Source: Fratercula arctica (Eukaryota; Chordata; Aves; Charadriiformes; Alcidae). Taken from it: a DNA stretch of 64,000 nt. Made by a program: the position numbers and the translations under genes. Below are positions 10,138 to 20,971 of the stretch, piece by piece. The stretch lies in NCBI GenBank assembly GCA_947846985.1, contig CANTUZ010000025.1, forward strand, positions 20,768,100 through 20,832,099, given 5' to 3'. The stretch's first letter is position 1. Each line of letters opens with the position of its first letter. Below the pieces are notes generated by a model. That model searched no databases and was not told where the DNA came from. It saw only the letters and a program-made list of their open reading frames with translations.

Positions 10138-12301
10138 AGGGAGATAGTAAGCGACCAAAAAAAACTAAAGAAAAGGAAAAGAAGAAGACAAGCAAAAAGG
10201 CCGCCAAAAAAGCTAAAGGAAAGGAGGCCAAAAAGGCAGAATAAAAGACGAAAGAGAAGGTGGAAAAAAGGCAAAAGAAAAGTAATTAAAAGGCAACCAA
10301 AAAGGCAAAAGAAAAAAAGAAAAGGCATCGAAAAGGCAAAAGAAAAAACAAAAGAAAAGGCATCCAAAAAAGGCAAAATTAAAAACAAAAGAAAAGGCAT
10401 CAAAAAAAAGGCAAAAGAAAAAAGAAAAGGCATCAAAAAGGCAAAATTAAAATCAGATGAAAAGGAAAAAGGAAAGGCTGCCAAAAAGGTGAAAGGAAAG
10501 GCAAAAGAAAAGTCAAATGAAATGGTGGCCAAATATGCAAAAGAAAAAATGAAAGAAAAGGCAAAAGAAAAATAGCCAAAAAAGCAGAAAAAAGATGAAA
10601 TAAAATGTGGTCAAAAGGGCAAAAGAAAAGGCAAAAAAAATGTGGCCAAAGACATAACAGAAAAGACAAAAGAACAGGCAGACAAAAAGGTGTGTACAGA
10701 AGGTGAAAAAAAAGGCCAAAAATACAAATGAAAAGGTGGAGGAAAAGGAAAAGAAAAGGCAACAAAAAAGGTGAAAGAAAAAGCAAAGGAAATGGCGAAA
10801 AAAAGACAGCCAAAATATCCAGCTAAAATTGTGGCCAATAAAACGAAAGAAAAGGTGGCAAAACAGGCAGAAGAAAAGGCTTAAGAAACAAAAAGTTAAA
10901 AGGCAAAAGAATAGGCGGACAAAAAGGCAAAAGAAAAGGTGGCCGAAAAGATGGCCAAAAAGGTGTTCAAAAAGGCAGTCAAAATCGTGGCTGTAAATGC
11001 TGTCAAAAAGGCAGCCGAAAAGGCAATAAGACAAAGAAAAGGCAGCTGAAAAGGAGGCTCAGAAGGCAAAAGAAAAAGTGAAAAAAGTTGAAAGAAAGAG
11101 AAAAAGGAAAGTCAGAAAAAAGGAGAAAGGAAAGGTGTCAAAAAGGTAAAAAAAAAAAGGTGAAAGAAAAGATGGTCAAAAAGGTGAAGGAAATCTCAAA
11201 TCAAATGCGGCCAAAGAGGCGAAAGAATAGGTGATCAAAAAGGCAAAAGAAAATGCATTCAAAAAGACAGCAAAAAGGCGAAAGAAAAGGCAGTCAGAAA
11301 TATGGCCAAAAAGGCATCTAAAAAGGAAGCTGAAAAGGAGGCCAAAAGAATTATAGAAAAGGCAACCACAAATGTGAAAGAAAGGGCGAAAGCAATGTCA
11401 ACCAAAAACGCAAAAGAAAAAGTGAAAAAAGGCAGGAAAAAATGCATCCAAGAAGACGAAAGAAAAAGTGGCCAAAAAGGCAATCAAAAATCCTGCCAAA
11501 ATGCGAAAAAATAGGCATTCTAAAAGGCAAAAGAAAAGGCTACCAAAAAGCTGGCCAAAAAGAAGGCCAAGGAAAGCAATTGAAAAGCAGGCAGAAAAGA
11601 CGTCCATAACTCCAGGGCAAAAAAGCATTCAGAAAGGTGAAAGTAAAGGCGAATAAAAAGGCAAAAGAAAAGGCAGTCTGAAAGGAAGCCTAAAATGCAA
11701 AAGGAATGGCGGTCCAGAAGGTAGTCAAAATGGCGTCTGAAAAGGTGACAGAAAAGGCAGTAAAAGGGTGTAAGAAATAGCAAATGAAAAGGGAAATGAA
11801 ATAACAGATGAAAAGGAGAAAGAAAAAAACAAAAAAATATGCAAAAAAGAGCAAAAGAAAAGGTGGTCCAAAAAGCAAAAAAAGGCAGCCAAAAAGGTGA
11901 AAGACAAAGAGAAAGAAAAGGGGAAAGAAATAGAGACAAAAAAGGCAAAATAAATGAAGCCAAAAAAGGCAAAAGAAAAGGAGAATGAAAAGGTGGCCAA
12001 AAAGGGCAATGAAAAGGTGAAAGAAAGAACAAAAGAAGAGGCAAAAGAAAAGAAAAAAGGGACAAAAGAAAAGCCAAAAGAAGGGGCAAAAGAAAAGTCA
12101 AAAGAAAAGGCAGCCAAAAAGGTAAAAGAAAAGGTGAAAGAAATGCAAAAAAAAGACAGCCAAAAAATCAGCTGAGAAGGTGAACGAAAAGGTGAATAAA
12201 AACATGAAAGAAGATGCAAAAGAAAAGACGAAAGAAAAGCTGTCGAAAAAGGAGAAAAAGGCAAAAGAAAAAGCAAAATAAAAGGTGAAAGAAAAGGTGG
12301 C
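10138..12301 (+). repeat. 2.16-kb purine-rich lysine-codon minisatellite
   Basis: The region is a degenerate tandem array whose commonest unit is about 24 bp, GCAAAAGAAAAGGC plus GGCCAAAAAG or similar, translating as A-K-E-K-A-A-K-K. Interruptions and length variants are frequent, and no single frame stays open throughout. The plus strand is very poor in T. Long ORFs on both strands (K/E/A-rich on plus, F/L/S-rich on minus) follow from the low number of stop-forming triplets. The array starts right after the CACA end of the left LTR and stops right at the TGTGGTGG end of an inverted LTR at 12302. Its origin is unknown; I see no evidence that it is a gene. Confidence 0.85.
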
Positions 12302-12720
12302 TGTGGTGGTTTGACCTTGGATGTACAACAGGTGTCCACCAAGCTCTATGACTCCCCTCCTCAGCAGGACAGGGCAGGAGAAAATCAGATGGAAAAAAAG
12401 CTCATGGCTCAGGATAAAGGCAGTTTAATAAAGCAAAAGCAAAGGATGCGTGCAGAAGCAAAGGAAAACAAAAGATTTTATTCCCTACTTCCCATCAGCA
12501 GGCGACGGCCAGCTACTTCCCAGGAAGCAGGGCTTCAGTACGCCTAGTTGTTCCTCCGGCAGACAAACGTCGTAATAACAAATGCTCCCCCTCCCCTTTC
12601 TCTTAGCTTTTATTGCTGAGCAGATGTCATAAGGTATGGAATAGCCCTATGGTCACTTTGGCTCAGCTGTCCTGGCTATGTCCCGGCTATGTCCCGGCTA
12701 TGTCCCGAACAAGATCAGTC
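12302..12720 (-). repeat. ERVL-like LTR (minus), copy next to the minisatellite
   Basis: The minus strand ends in GGTCAAACCACCACA at 12302. It contains the promoter-side blocks GGCTATTCCATACCTTATG and CAGCAATAAAAGC, matching the copy at 12979-13390. Around 12670-12700 an 11-bp unit (GGCTATGTCCC) is repeated three times where the sister copy has one. The right (U3) boundary is uncertain. Confidence 0.75.
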
Positions 12721-12952
12721 CCTTGTAGGAAGAGGGAGATAGCTCCCTCTCCACAAGATAGCTTCCCCAGAACAGCAATGCCATCAATGCCAGGGCAAAG
12801 CACATAGCCATTGTTTGTACTAACATGTTCCCAAGCTCAGCAAAATAAAGCGAAAAGCAGTGCAGCCAACAAATTCTATGACCCACGCAGAAGCTTGCCA
12901 CTTAATAACTACTATAGGTATAGCATGCTTAATACAAAACTGCCATTGTCCT
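12721..12952 (-). other. Internal or U3 sequence between two direct ERVL-like LTRs
   Basis: On the minus strand this follows the PBS-like site at 12953-12970, so it may be leader sequence of an internally deleted provirus; part of it could be U3 of the LTR to its left. A 67-codon frame (12901-12698) is hydrophobic in the middle (AMCFALALMALLFWGSYL) and runs into the LTR. No gag, pol or env similarity was seen. Confidence 0.4.
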
Positions 12953-12970
12953 GCCACCCATTGGGTGCCA
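12953..12970 (-). other. Degenerate primer-binding site
   Basis: The minus strand reads TGGCACCCAATGGGTGGC, a mutated form of the Lys1,2-type site at 314-333. It sits 8 bases from the LTR end at 12979, the same spacing as in the first provirus. This marks 12979-13390 as a 5' LTR on the minus strand. Confidence 0.65.
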
Positions 12971-12978
12971 AAAAGGAC

Positions 12979-13390
12979 TGCGGTGGGTTGACCTTGGCTG
13001 GATGCCGCGTGTCAACAAAGCTGCTCTATCACTCCCCATCTCAGCAGGACGGGGGGGAGAAAATAAGATAAAAAAACACATGGGTCAGTATAAAGGCAGT
13101 TTAATAAAGCAAAACTAAAGGACGTGCACAGAAGCAAAGGAAAACAAAAACATTTATTCTCTGCTTCCCATCAACAGGCGATGTCCAGCCACTTCCTGGG
13201 AAGTAGGGCCTCAGTATGCATAGCAGTTGCTCTGGAAGACAAACGTCGTAATAACGAATGCCCCTCCCCCCGCCTCCTTTCTCTCGGCTTTTGTTGCTGA
13301 GCAGAAGTCATATGGTATGGAATATCCCTTTGGTCACTTTGGGTCAGCTGTCCTGGCTATGTCCCCTAACAAGATCTTGCCCACCCCCAG
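12979..13390 (-). repeat. ERVL-like 5' LTR (minus)
   Basis: The minus strand ends in AACCCACCGCA, followed by a PBS-like site. Its promoter area reads GGATATTCCATACCATATGA and CAGCAACAAAAGCCGAGAG, as in the copy at 12302-12720. The outer (U3) end near 13390 is approximate; U3 text such as GGTGGGCAAGATCTTGTTAG is present. Confidence 0.75.
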
Positions 13391-13553
13391 CCTACTGGTG
13401 AGGGGGTAGAAATGTTGGAGACACAACTACTGCTGCACATAAGCATAAGAAGAGCTTTTGGTGGCAAAATTTCTACCAAAATCATTTAAGACTGCAGTTG
13501 TAATAAAACAGGTTGAAAAGGAGAAAGTTACAATTGATTAAGTTCTTTGATCG
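13391..13553. other. Unassigned spacer
   Basis: Short AT-rich stretch between two LTRs. It may hold the rest of the U3 of the ERVL-like LTR. Nothing else was recognised. Confidence 0.3.
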
Positions 13554-14327
13554 TGTCACAGGTGAATTATTAAGAGAAGTCATTGTTGTGGGATTAAGTA
13601 AAAGAGTTTTATTAATGATTAAATTATGATCAAATGGTAATTAATCTATGACTGAATGAAAACCAAATGGTAATCAACTTGTTATACAATCAAAGCAATT
13701 ATTGACTGTTAGTTAAACAGTGATTTGACAGTGATGATTTAAAAGATTATTTTAGGTGGTCTGACAATGATTTAGACAGTGGTCAAACACTTTACTACTT
13801 ACTGCACTTCTAATAATTAAGCTATAGCTGTCTATATAGAGATGTCGCTAGCATATAATATACTATTAGGCCTAATGTGAAATGTCTCTTAGCTCGTCAT
13901 AGATATCAGATGCCAGGTAAGGGGGGGGGGGGTGTCTCTCAACCTTGAGGACTAACCATGAGAGGCGTTCCTGCTCAAGGGGGAGACCATTGCTGTGCAG
14001 CCTGCTGCCATACAGCAGAGCTCAATGGGCTCTGGGGGGCTACAGATATTTATAGCGTCAAATGATTGACTTGTAGTCAAACCTCCTTTGGTATACATGT
14101 CCAGGTGTGCAGCGGTAGCAGTTGTAGTTTTGTCTAGTTCAAGCTCAGGCTGGTACTGTTGGCTCCTGATAAGACATGGCCTAGATTTCTTAGTTCCTTA
14201 GAAGATACGGCCTAGCACAGTTCTCACCGTTTGCACAGCAAGGCTGACTTCAGACAGGCCTACTTGTTGGTGATGTGGTACTGTTCAAAGTACTGTTCAC
14301 TCAGTTAGAGTGGATGCATCTGTCACA
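13554..14327 (-). repeat. Class I-like 3' LTR (minus)
   Basis: This 774-bp LTR begins TGTGACAGATGCATCC and ends TTCACCTGTGACA on the minus strand. It contains a GATATTTATAGC-like promoter segment and shares blocks with the LTR at 6610-7255. Upstream on the minus strand the sequence GTCACGAGGTGGAG could be the polypurine tract, and env-like sequence follows, so it is probably the 3' LTR of the relic at 14328-17290. Confidence 0.75.
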
Positions 14328-15141
14328 CTCCACCTCGTGACTATAGTCAATTCACTTCACAGAGTGGTGCTACGGTGAGCTCTTTCCTCTGTGCTATAAA
14401 TATGAGACAGTAATGGCATCATGTTCTCTACTGGAGGATTAAGCAATAAATACAAAAATTAAAAGGGTTAATTATAAGACAGTTCTGCACAATCAGATGG
14501 CTATACATAATCAGTATCAAGATATTCTGTGTGTTTTACAGTGAGATATACTGATTGGGCTAAAAACCAAACTGAAATATATAAAAAGACAAAAGAACAA
14601 TACAAATAACCACAATGGCAGACATTATTATCACAGGATGTAAAGTGGCATTCAATACACCTTTTGCCTTTGGAGATCATCCTAATAGGATTTCGCACTA
14701 CCGTTGTTCCCCATCCTTTTTCAATCTTTCTAGTAGGTGATATATTTCTTCTTCATCTTGATGGACAGTTATCAATGTGTTTTCCCTTTGTTGTCATGTC
14801 TTTCGTAATAAGACTTGTAAGTCTCTGTGTTCTAGTATCTTGTGAAGTACCATCAAAGTCCCTTCCAATGGGGGAAGGTCTTGACACAGTGTGTAATTTT
14901 CCTTTAACAGCACATATGAGGTCACTGGGTCTATATAATTAAAGTCACATCCAGTAATGTTTACAATGTTACAAACACATACATTTGACTGATTGGATAC
15001 ATTATGGGTAAAATTTCCATTAACAAATTTTCACAAAGACGTCTTATACAGGCACATCCATTCCCTATATAAACTTGCATAGAATCAGATGCTTCTTCGG
15101 GGTGATTTTCAAAATGACAGACAATTTATTATGTATCTAAA
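14328..15141 (-). pseudogene. env: Retroviral env remnants, 3' part
   Basis: The minus strand has an open stretch reading NGNFTHNVSNQSNVCVCNIV followed by NITGCDFNYIDPVTSYVLL, with closely spaced cysteines and N-glycosylation sites as in a retroviral surface protein. A later frame (14698-14501) includes CGYLYCSFVFLYISVWFL, a possible membrane anchor. Stops and frameshifts are present. The env is interrupted on its right by an LTR at 15142. The virus class is not certain. Confidence 0.55.
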
Positions 15142-15636
15142 TGTCCTGGGTTGAGTGACACAGGACTAATTTCTCTTTTAATGCTGGGGAAAACTCCACT
15201 TTTGGAAGACTCTAGTGTCCTACTTTGCGAAAAAATTTATAGCCAGCTAGGCCATGTGGGATTCAAGGTCTCAGTGTTTTCAAGCCTTGCCAGGTGCAGG
15301 GATGAGGAGGAGCGAGGCCTGGGCACTGAAGTGCCCAGATGGCCAACAGGATTATTTCATACCATGAACGTCACATTTGATATAAATTAGAAAGTTTGCT
15401 GTGTAGTTTCTTTCTCCCTTGATGGTGGCGGTCCAGAGAACTTCTTGCCCTGGTGCCAGACTCCTGAGGCCTTCCCTTCCTCCCAAAGCCATAGTGCTGG
15501 CATTGGCTGATATTTGCTGTCCACTGCTGGGACATGCTTTCCCTGATTCCCCTTTCCATGTGGGGAGGTGTCATCAGGTGATAGAATAATTGTCTAAATA
15601 ACAATAAATTGTTATGGGTTTTCTCAAACCATAACA
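15142..15636 (+). repeat. Solo LTR (TGTCCTGGGTTGAG family)
   Basis: The 495-bp LTR starts TGTCCTGGGTTGAGTGACAC and ends CAAACCATAACA. It is flanked by CTAAA on the left and CTAAG on the right, a 5-bp duplication with one mismatch, as expected for an old ERVL-like insertion. The same family forms the split LTR at 20889-20971 plus 27700-28256, which is the 3' LTR of an ERVL-like provirus. It inserted into the env relic. Confidence 0.85.
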
Positions 15637-15659
15637 CTAAGCAAATATCTTGGGCTTTT

Positions 15660-15907
15660 ATTATATTGCCCACACAGCTGCTCTCTCAACTCCCACAGCT
15701 ACAGGGGAGAATCGTAAGAAAAAGACAAAACTCATGGTCTGAGATAAAGGCAGTTTAACATAACAGCAAAGGGAAGGGGAAAACGGTAACAATAATACTG
15801 ATAGAGGAACGTATACTATTACTGTACCATTGCTCACTGACCACATCCGGGAAGCCCTAGCCTGCTCCCAAGCATCTACTTCCTGCTCACCATCTCCTCC
15901 TCATTAA
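15660..15907 (-). repeat. ERVL-like LTR fragment (minus)
   Basis: Blocks such as GATAAAGGCAGTTTAACATA, CAGCAAAGGGAAGGGGAAAA and GCTCACTGACCACATCCGGG match the same positions in the LTR at 342-687 on the same strand. Both termini are degraded. It lies between two env remnants, so it is another insertion into the class I-like relic. Confidence 0.65.
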
Positions 15908-15910
15908 ATA

Positions 15911-16320
15911 TGACTTGGTGTTTTCCTGTTGTGGATATGAAGCTTGGTCAGTTGTGGGAGAAGGTTGATAGTAGTAGTAGGGGAAGTTGTTGGTATAGTG
16001 TGAGATCTGGAGGTAGTTTTTAGCATGATCTTTAGCGTGACCTTTAAGGATAGTCCATTTTCCCTCTCTCCCCCTTTATCTGTCCACAGGCACACTGCTT
16101 CTACGGTTGTATCACTAGAGGAAACTGATTATACAATTGGGGCGTGAGGGACAGTTTACTCTGCTTTTTCATTGACTTCAATTTATCTTCCTGACGACGA
16201 CATAGGTGTTTCCCTTTGAACAATTTGTCACATTACATTCAATAGAGAGTCTGTCACCTGGTGTAGCAGAAATAAAGTGACTCTGATTTGCTTTTACAAT
16301 TGTCTGTTTACCAATGATTG
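15911..16320 (-). pseudogene. env: Retroviral env remnants, SU part
   Basis: Reading leftwards after the signal-peptide frame, the minus strand continues in a shifted frame with IIGKQTIVKANQSHF, then LSIECNVTNCSKGNTYVVV, with cysteines and N-x-S/T sites. Stops follow. It is the downstream part of the env whose start is at 16452. Confidence 0.5.
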
Positions 16321-16452
16321 TCATTGTAGATATTGTGTTGGTTCTACAAATATTCCTGTATTTCCAACAATTTTAAACATGTATGGTGCAGAAAGTACTA
16401 CAGTTACCACACTGATTAACACAAGGAAAAGGAGTGCCTCCACCTGGCGCAT
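16321..16452 (-). pseudogene. env: Env signal peptide and start
   Basis: A 43-codon frame starts at ATG 16452 with MRQVEALLFLVLISVVTVVL, a clear signal peptide with a likely cleavage after VLSA, and ends at TGA 16321. The continuing env sequence is found in a shifted frame, so the stop is a frameshift effect. Integrase sequence lies upstream, as expected for an env start. Confidence 0.6.
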
Positions 16453-16689
16453 CGGGCTTCTCAGGGTGTAAACTGGATCTGGTTCACATTGGCGATGATT
16501 GTTCCTGTGGGAAAGATGAATACTCCCCTGCTGATCAATCCAGTCACCAAGGGAGGCATTCTGGTAGCATTCCCATTACCATCTCTGGAAAGAGAAAATA
16601 ACGCAAGTCTCAGCAGGGTGACTCCAGACTGCTTACCTCTTTTAGTTAATAGCTAGGATATATCCACCTAGCACTAACCTATTTTTCAG

Positions 16690-17290
16690 TTTCACTGCTA
16701 TTTTTTGCTTCCTAGACCAAAGGGCCACAGGGTTTTGTTAGTGTCATTGGGACAATGCCAATTTGTGCTAAGTCAACTATAGTGGTTTGCCCTGCTTGAA
16801 GGGCAATGGGGTACAGTTTTACATCTGATGGGGGTGTTTGATGAGGTGCTGATGGAAAAAAAGCATGGGCAACTCAACTCCTGATTGGGCCATATTGGTT
16901 CTTTAACTATTGGACTACCTCAGACAATTGAGTATATCAGTGGGGTTCATGTGGTTTAAGATTTTTCTTTAACGAAGCTTTTCCCCTCTCTACTATCTCG
17001 TTTGATTGGAGATAATAGGGATTGTAGAATAGCCATTGAATTCCTTCCTATTTTGCCCATTCCTGCAATTCCTTACTGGAGAAATGTGATGCATTTTCAC
17101 TTTGTATTACATTGGGTTTTGGTAATCCTGAAAACCAAGAAGCTAAGCCACAAATTGTATTTCAACCTGTGGCAGTTTTGCACTCATGAACCATGATTAA
17201 TCCTGAAACAACTAGTACTCTGGTTAAAATATATTTCTATTCTGATGATGGCTTTAATGGGACAATGTAATCGATTTTCCAGGTCGACTT
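16690..17290 (-). pseudogene. pol: Retroviral integrase, C-terminal half
   Basis: The minus strand reads GLPKPNVIQSENASHFSSK, corresponding to the second catalytic region of integrase but with E where D is expected. After an in-frame stop it continues with EGIQWLFYNPYYLQSNEIVE, which includes the third catalytic Glu (IVER). Further stops follow. It lies directly upstream of the env start at 16452, consistent with pol-env order in a minus-strand provirus whose LTR is at 13554-14327. Confidence 0.65.
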
Positions 17291-17336
17291 GCCTCGACTT
17301 ATCATTAATGGAAGTGCTTTATCTGGGTGATTGGTG

Positions 17337-17595
17337 TTAAGCGTAGAACACAAGGAAATGGAATGAAGCTGCGTCAGGGGAAGTTCAGATTGGACATTAG
17401 AAAAAGGTTCTTCACTGAGAGGGTTGTCAGCTCCCTAAGGAAGTGGTCATGGCAGCAAGGCTGTCAGAGGTCAAGGAGCATCTGGATGATACTCTTAGTA
17501 ATATAGTTTACTTTTAGGAAGTCCTGTGAGTAGCAGGGAGTTGAGCTCGATGATCCTTATGGGTCCGTCCCGACTTGAGATATTCTATGATTCTA
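17337..17595 (+). mobile_element. CR1 LINE 3' fragment
   Basis: The plus strand carries CR1 3' sequence (GAAGTTCAGATTGGACATTA, GGTTCTTCACTGAGAGGGTT) and ends with two ATTCTATG repeats. It is 5' truncated. It directly abuts the LTR at 17596. Confidence 0.85.
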
Positions 17596-18133
17596 TGACT
17601 TGTGACTCCGTGGGGGACCTATCCTGGAGAAGTCTGTTCCTGAACGACTGCACACCATGGAAAGGACCCATGCTGGAGCAGTTTGTGAAGAACTGTAGCC
17701 CATGGGAAGGACTCATGTTGGAGAAGTTAATGGAGGACTGTCTCCCATGGGTGGGACCCCACGCTGGAGCAAGGGAAGAGTGTGAGGAGGAAGGAGAAGC
17801 AGAGACAACATGTGATGAACAGACCACATCCCCCTGCACAAATCGGGGGGAGGAGGTAGAGAAATCAGGAGTGAAATTGAGTCCAGAAAGAAGGGAGGGG
17901 TGGGGGGAAGGTGTTTTAAGATTAGGTTTTATTTCTCATTACCTTACTTCCACCTTTGATTGGCAATAAAATAAACTAATTTTCCTAAGTCAAGTCTGTG
18001 AGTGATCTCACTGTCCTTATCTCGACCCACAAGCCTTTTGCTGTATTTTTTTCCCCACAAGTCGAACTGAGGAGGGGGAGTGATAGAGCAGCTTGGTGGG
18101 CACCTGGTATCCTGCCAGGTTCAACCCACCACA
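17596..18133 (+). repeat. ERVL-like LTR, 3' part
   Basis: The sequence follows the same LTR as 43951-44754: GACTTGTGACTCCGTGGGGG, the repeated GGAGCAGTTTGTGAAGAACTG type units, GAGTGATCTCACTGTCCTTA and the end CAACCCACCACA. The 5' half is not found to the left of the CR1. A 147-codon open frame here (17526-17969) is LTR sequence, not a gene. Confidence 0.85.
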
Positions 18134-20029
18134 CACCCCAGGACCTTTTCCGCCAAGTAGCTTCCTAGCCACTCTTCACCTAGCCTGTAGCATTATGCTA
18201 CATTTCCTGTTTCCTTAATTTCAGTCTTTTTTTTTTTACAGAAAATGACAGAAATATTTTTACAAAAATATTTTTCAGCAGTGTCCAATGATTGGATCAG
18301 CCCAAAACATTTTGACCTAAAGCAAGTGAAGTCTCTTAGAACTGACAGTCCATGAGTATTTTTATTCATTACATACCTATGGAATTAATTAGCCCTGTGT
18401 TCTTCAGACTTGAGTACTAAAAGTATTGCTTAAAATTTATTCCTCTTTAATTGTGATATCTCTCTTAATTGTTTATAGAAACACCTCAGAAGTGCACAGA
18501 CAAAACAAGCATTTCCTCCTTCATGTCATGGAAATGGGGGGAAAGTCAATTGGGACTGTTTTAAAAACTGAAACTGTGTTTACTTTCAGTTCCGTAATTG
18601 GGAAATGGCTTAGCAAATCTAAGCCTTTTTTTCCATGATTGAGGAAGATAAAAGAATTAATGAACTCTAAGATGAAGGAAAGAATGAATTACTCTAATTC
18701 GTGGAGAAGGAAGTTATTTTTTCTGTTTTCCGCTTTTGTCAGTCAGTTTATTTTAGTCCCATAAATACTCTTACCTGCTGTGTCCCATAAACAACACAGG
18801 CAAGAGGACATAGCTTCCTCTCTCTTGCAAAGCTGTATTCCTTTTCTTCCTTCCAGATAAAAGCTGATGCCATGGCGCAAATGCTTAATGATTCACTGGG
18901 AAAGAGAATGGGCCATTTGTCATCATATTGAGAGCTGGGGTTGAGGGGTTGACCATGTTCCTTTGTAGTCTGAGCCAGAAATGGGTATTGAAAGACAGTC
19001 AATTCAAATAGGCTTTTCTCATATTACAGGAAAAAAGGCATGGATTGCTGACCTAATTTCTGCTGTTGGTAGCCTGAAACCTGTTCTGGTCTGTACTTTT
19101 GTGGGTTCTAGTTTTGGGGTGGTTCCTGTTTCTGAGTGATTTAAATGTCGACCTGGAGGAAGATGATCAGAAAGCTGACGAGATTTTTTTAGGAATTAAA
19201 AGCACTGGTGAAAAAACAAAGAAAAAACAGAAACCCGGTAGCAAGGCTTACAGGTTACCAGTATCCCTTCTGTCGTTTGAGGAATCAGCCTGTCAGTGAC
19301 AGGAGTGAATGTCACATTTAGCCAATAGTATAGTATGCCTATATGGAAAAAAATTATACACCATTAAAAAAAATTCTGTGCTTATCTTGATTAGATTACA
19401 TATCTCTGGTACATCCTTGAATGAAGCTAGATTTATGCTGTAACTTCAGGAGCAATGCATGGGAAAAACTCAGCTTTCACCCCACTTGCTCCATACCTAT
19501 GTGTGTGCAGAGAAAACAAGGGGCATGTGGCTTAGTTCTCCTTTAGTGGATGTGACCTTGCTTGCAGTACAACTGAGCAGGAGAAGAGGGAAGGGAGACC
19601 ACCTGCATTCTGTACATCTCTGTATGAGAGATATAGGACTTATGTTGCTGAAAGTCCTATTCTCTGTGATTATGCTAATTAAATCTGAAGGGAAGTTGTG
19701 AGGTAGTTCAGAACTGTTGTTCCATGTTCTGTGACAAATTCCATTCCTGATTGCATTAGCTTAAAAATACTATGAACACATGGATTTATTTGGGCTTGAT
19801 TTCTTCCCTGTTAAACACAATTTGATACAGTGGTTTTGGCTAGATTAGTGGTTCCTGGCCTTTTTATAGTTGGTCTTCATTACCACCTCTTATTCCTCTC
19901 TATTTCTTTCTCTTCTTTCTGCTTCTGCATTCTCACGCTTTCTGTTTCTACCTCTGCTCTTCATCACTAATTCTGGCATCACCAGTTATAAGAACTAATA
20001 AGTTTGGCCAAGCTTATTAACATGTGGTG
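18134..20029. other. Unique region, probably SLC38A9 intron or 5' part
   Basis: No retroelement termini were recognised. A 66-codon frame at 19099-19299 is charged (EEDDQKADEIFLGIKS) but matches nothing I know and lacks convincing splice sites. I looked for an exon encoding the extreme N-terminus of SLC38A9 and did not find one. Confidence 0.45.
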
Positions 20030-20155
20030 GAGTAGTCATCTCTGGAGACATTCAAAACTCGCCTGGATGCAGCCTGCTCTAGCGGGGGGGTTGGACTAGA
20101 TAATCTCCAGACGTCCCTTCCACCCCTATCATTCTGTGATTCTGTGATATAGTTC
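20030..20155 (+). mobile_element. CR1-like 3' end fragment
   Basis: The segment reads CTGGAGACATTCAAAACTCG, GGGGTTGGACTAGATAATCT and ends ATTCTGTGATTCTGTGAT, the standard 3' end of a CR1 copy, about 125 bp long. Confidence 0.8.
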
Positions 20156-20310
20156 TGGCAGTTCATGGCAGTTATATTTTTGCATTTGCTTTGTGTCAGT
20201 GAAAGACAGATTCATCCTGATTGATGCTAAGCTGTTCTCTGAGTTGAACGTTAGCTCTTGTGTTCCATGGTTTTTAAGTGCTTTTCTTTTCTTCCTTTTT
20301 TTCCTCCTTT

Positions 20311-20433
20311 GGACTATTTCATGTGGAGCCTACAAACACAGTCAGTGTGAACAATGTCACTGATGAAGCTTCAGGAATGAATAAGCGGATTCATTACTAT
20401 AGCAGGCTCACGTCTCTTGCAGCCAAGGAATTG
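20311..20433 (+). pseudogene. SLC38A9: SLC38A9 N-terminal exon (degenerate gene copy)
   Basis: The frame from 20311 reads [20 protein letters not shown] followed by [12 protein letters not shown], matching the cytosolic N-terminus of SLC38A9, the lysosomal transporter-like arginine sensor of the mTORC1 pathway. Compared with human as I remember it, about four residues are missing before MNKRIHYY. The exon ends with TTG and a good donor, GTAAGG, at 20434. Upstream a long pyrimidine tract runs into TTTGGACTATTTC, so the expected acceptor AG appears as GG; the nearest AG is inside the GAG codon at 20326. The next exons are not found before 57564. Gene identity is fairly secure; the pseudogene call is inference. 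Confidence 0.75.
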
Positions 20434-20888
20434 GTAAGGCAAAGACAGGGACAGATTAACTGAGTGATCAGTGGCATATTGAGTCTTCCACTGTCTAGGT
20501 TTATAAAAGAAGCAGAAATAAAGGTAGGAGGAGAATCGCTCTGCAGCATGCTTTCAAGTAAATATCTAGAAGATGCGTGCCTTAACAAGGCCTCGTGTTA
20601 TCCCAAGACGTGATTGACTTGTTTCGCAATGTCTTCACCATCCAAAGAAAATACACAAACAGTTTGAATTTTGTAACAGTGGTCCAGGCTGCCCAGATGT
20701 GTGCACTGATTCCTGCCATCTATGAGAGGAGAGCTGCAATGATTGAACTATCATGCTCTGTATGTTACAGACATTTTGCAGAAGAAAAATCTATTTTTCT
20801 GCTATCTAGATAAAAATCTTAGCAACTGTTTTTCCATTGGGTGAAAAAGTAATGTAGTTCAAGTTTTTTTTCTTTTAAAATATACTTT
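20434..20888 (+). other. SLC38A9 intron remainder
   Basis: Unique sequence between the exon donor and the LTR at 20889. It holds no exon that I can recognise. Confidence 0.5.
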
Positions 20889-20971
20889 TGTCATGGTTTA
20901 AGGATTCCACAACAATATATTGTCCTTTAGACAGCCTATTACCTGATGACCCTCCCCGTCCAGGACCGGCA
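20889..20971 (-). repeat. 3' LTR of the ERVL-like provirus, distal part (split by ERV-1)
   Basis: On the minus strand this reads GGGGAGGGTCATCAGGTAAT and ends CTTAAACCATGACA, matching the end of the solo LTR at 15142-15636 (GGGGAGGTGTCATCAGGTGA ... CAAACCATAACA). The remainder of the same LTR is at 27700-28256. ERV-1 sits between the two parts, with CCGGCA duplicated on both sides. Confidence 0.85.
20966..20971 (+). repeat. Target-site duplication of ERV-1 (left)
   Basis: CCGGCA directly precedes the 5' LTR, and the identical CCGGCA follows the 3' LTR at 27694-27699. A 6-bp duplication is typical of beta- and alpha-like retroviral integrases. Confidence 0.9.

Noticed and set aside
10084..12342. 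Many long ORFs on both strands (up to 205 codons), K/E/A-rich on plus and F/L/S-rich on minus; histone-H1-like tail considered
   Set aside because: They arise from a stop-poor purine-rich repeat, overlap in several frames and strands at once, and contain frame breaks; no start context or conserved domain.
17526..17969. 147-codon plus ORF with repeated WKGPMLEQ-like units
   Set aside because: The repeats are the internal repeats of an ERVL-like LTR, also seen at 43951-44754.
19099..19299. Charged 66-codon ORF considered as an upstream SLC38A9 exon
   Set aside because: No match to the known N-terminus and no convincing splice sites.
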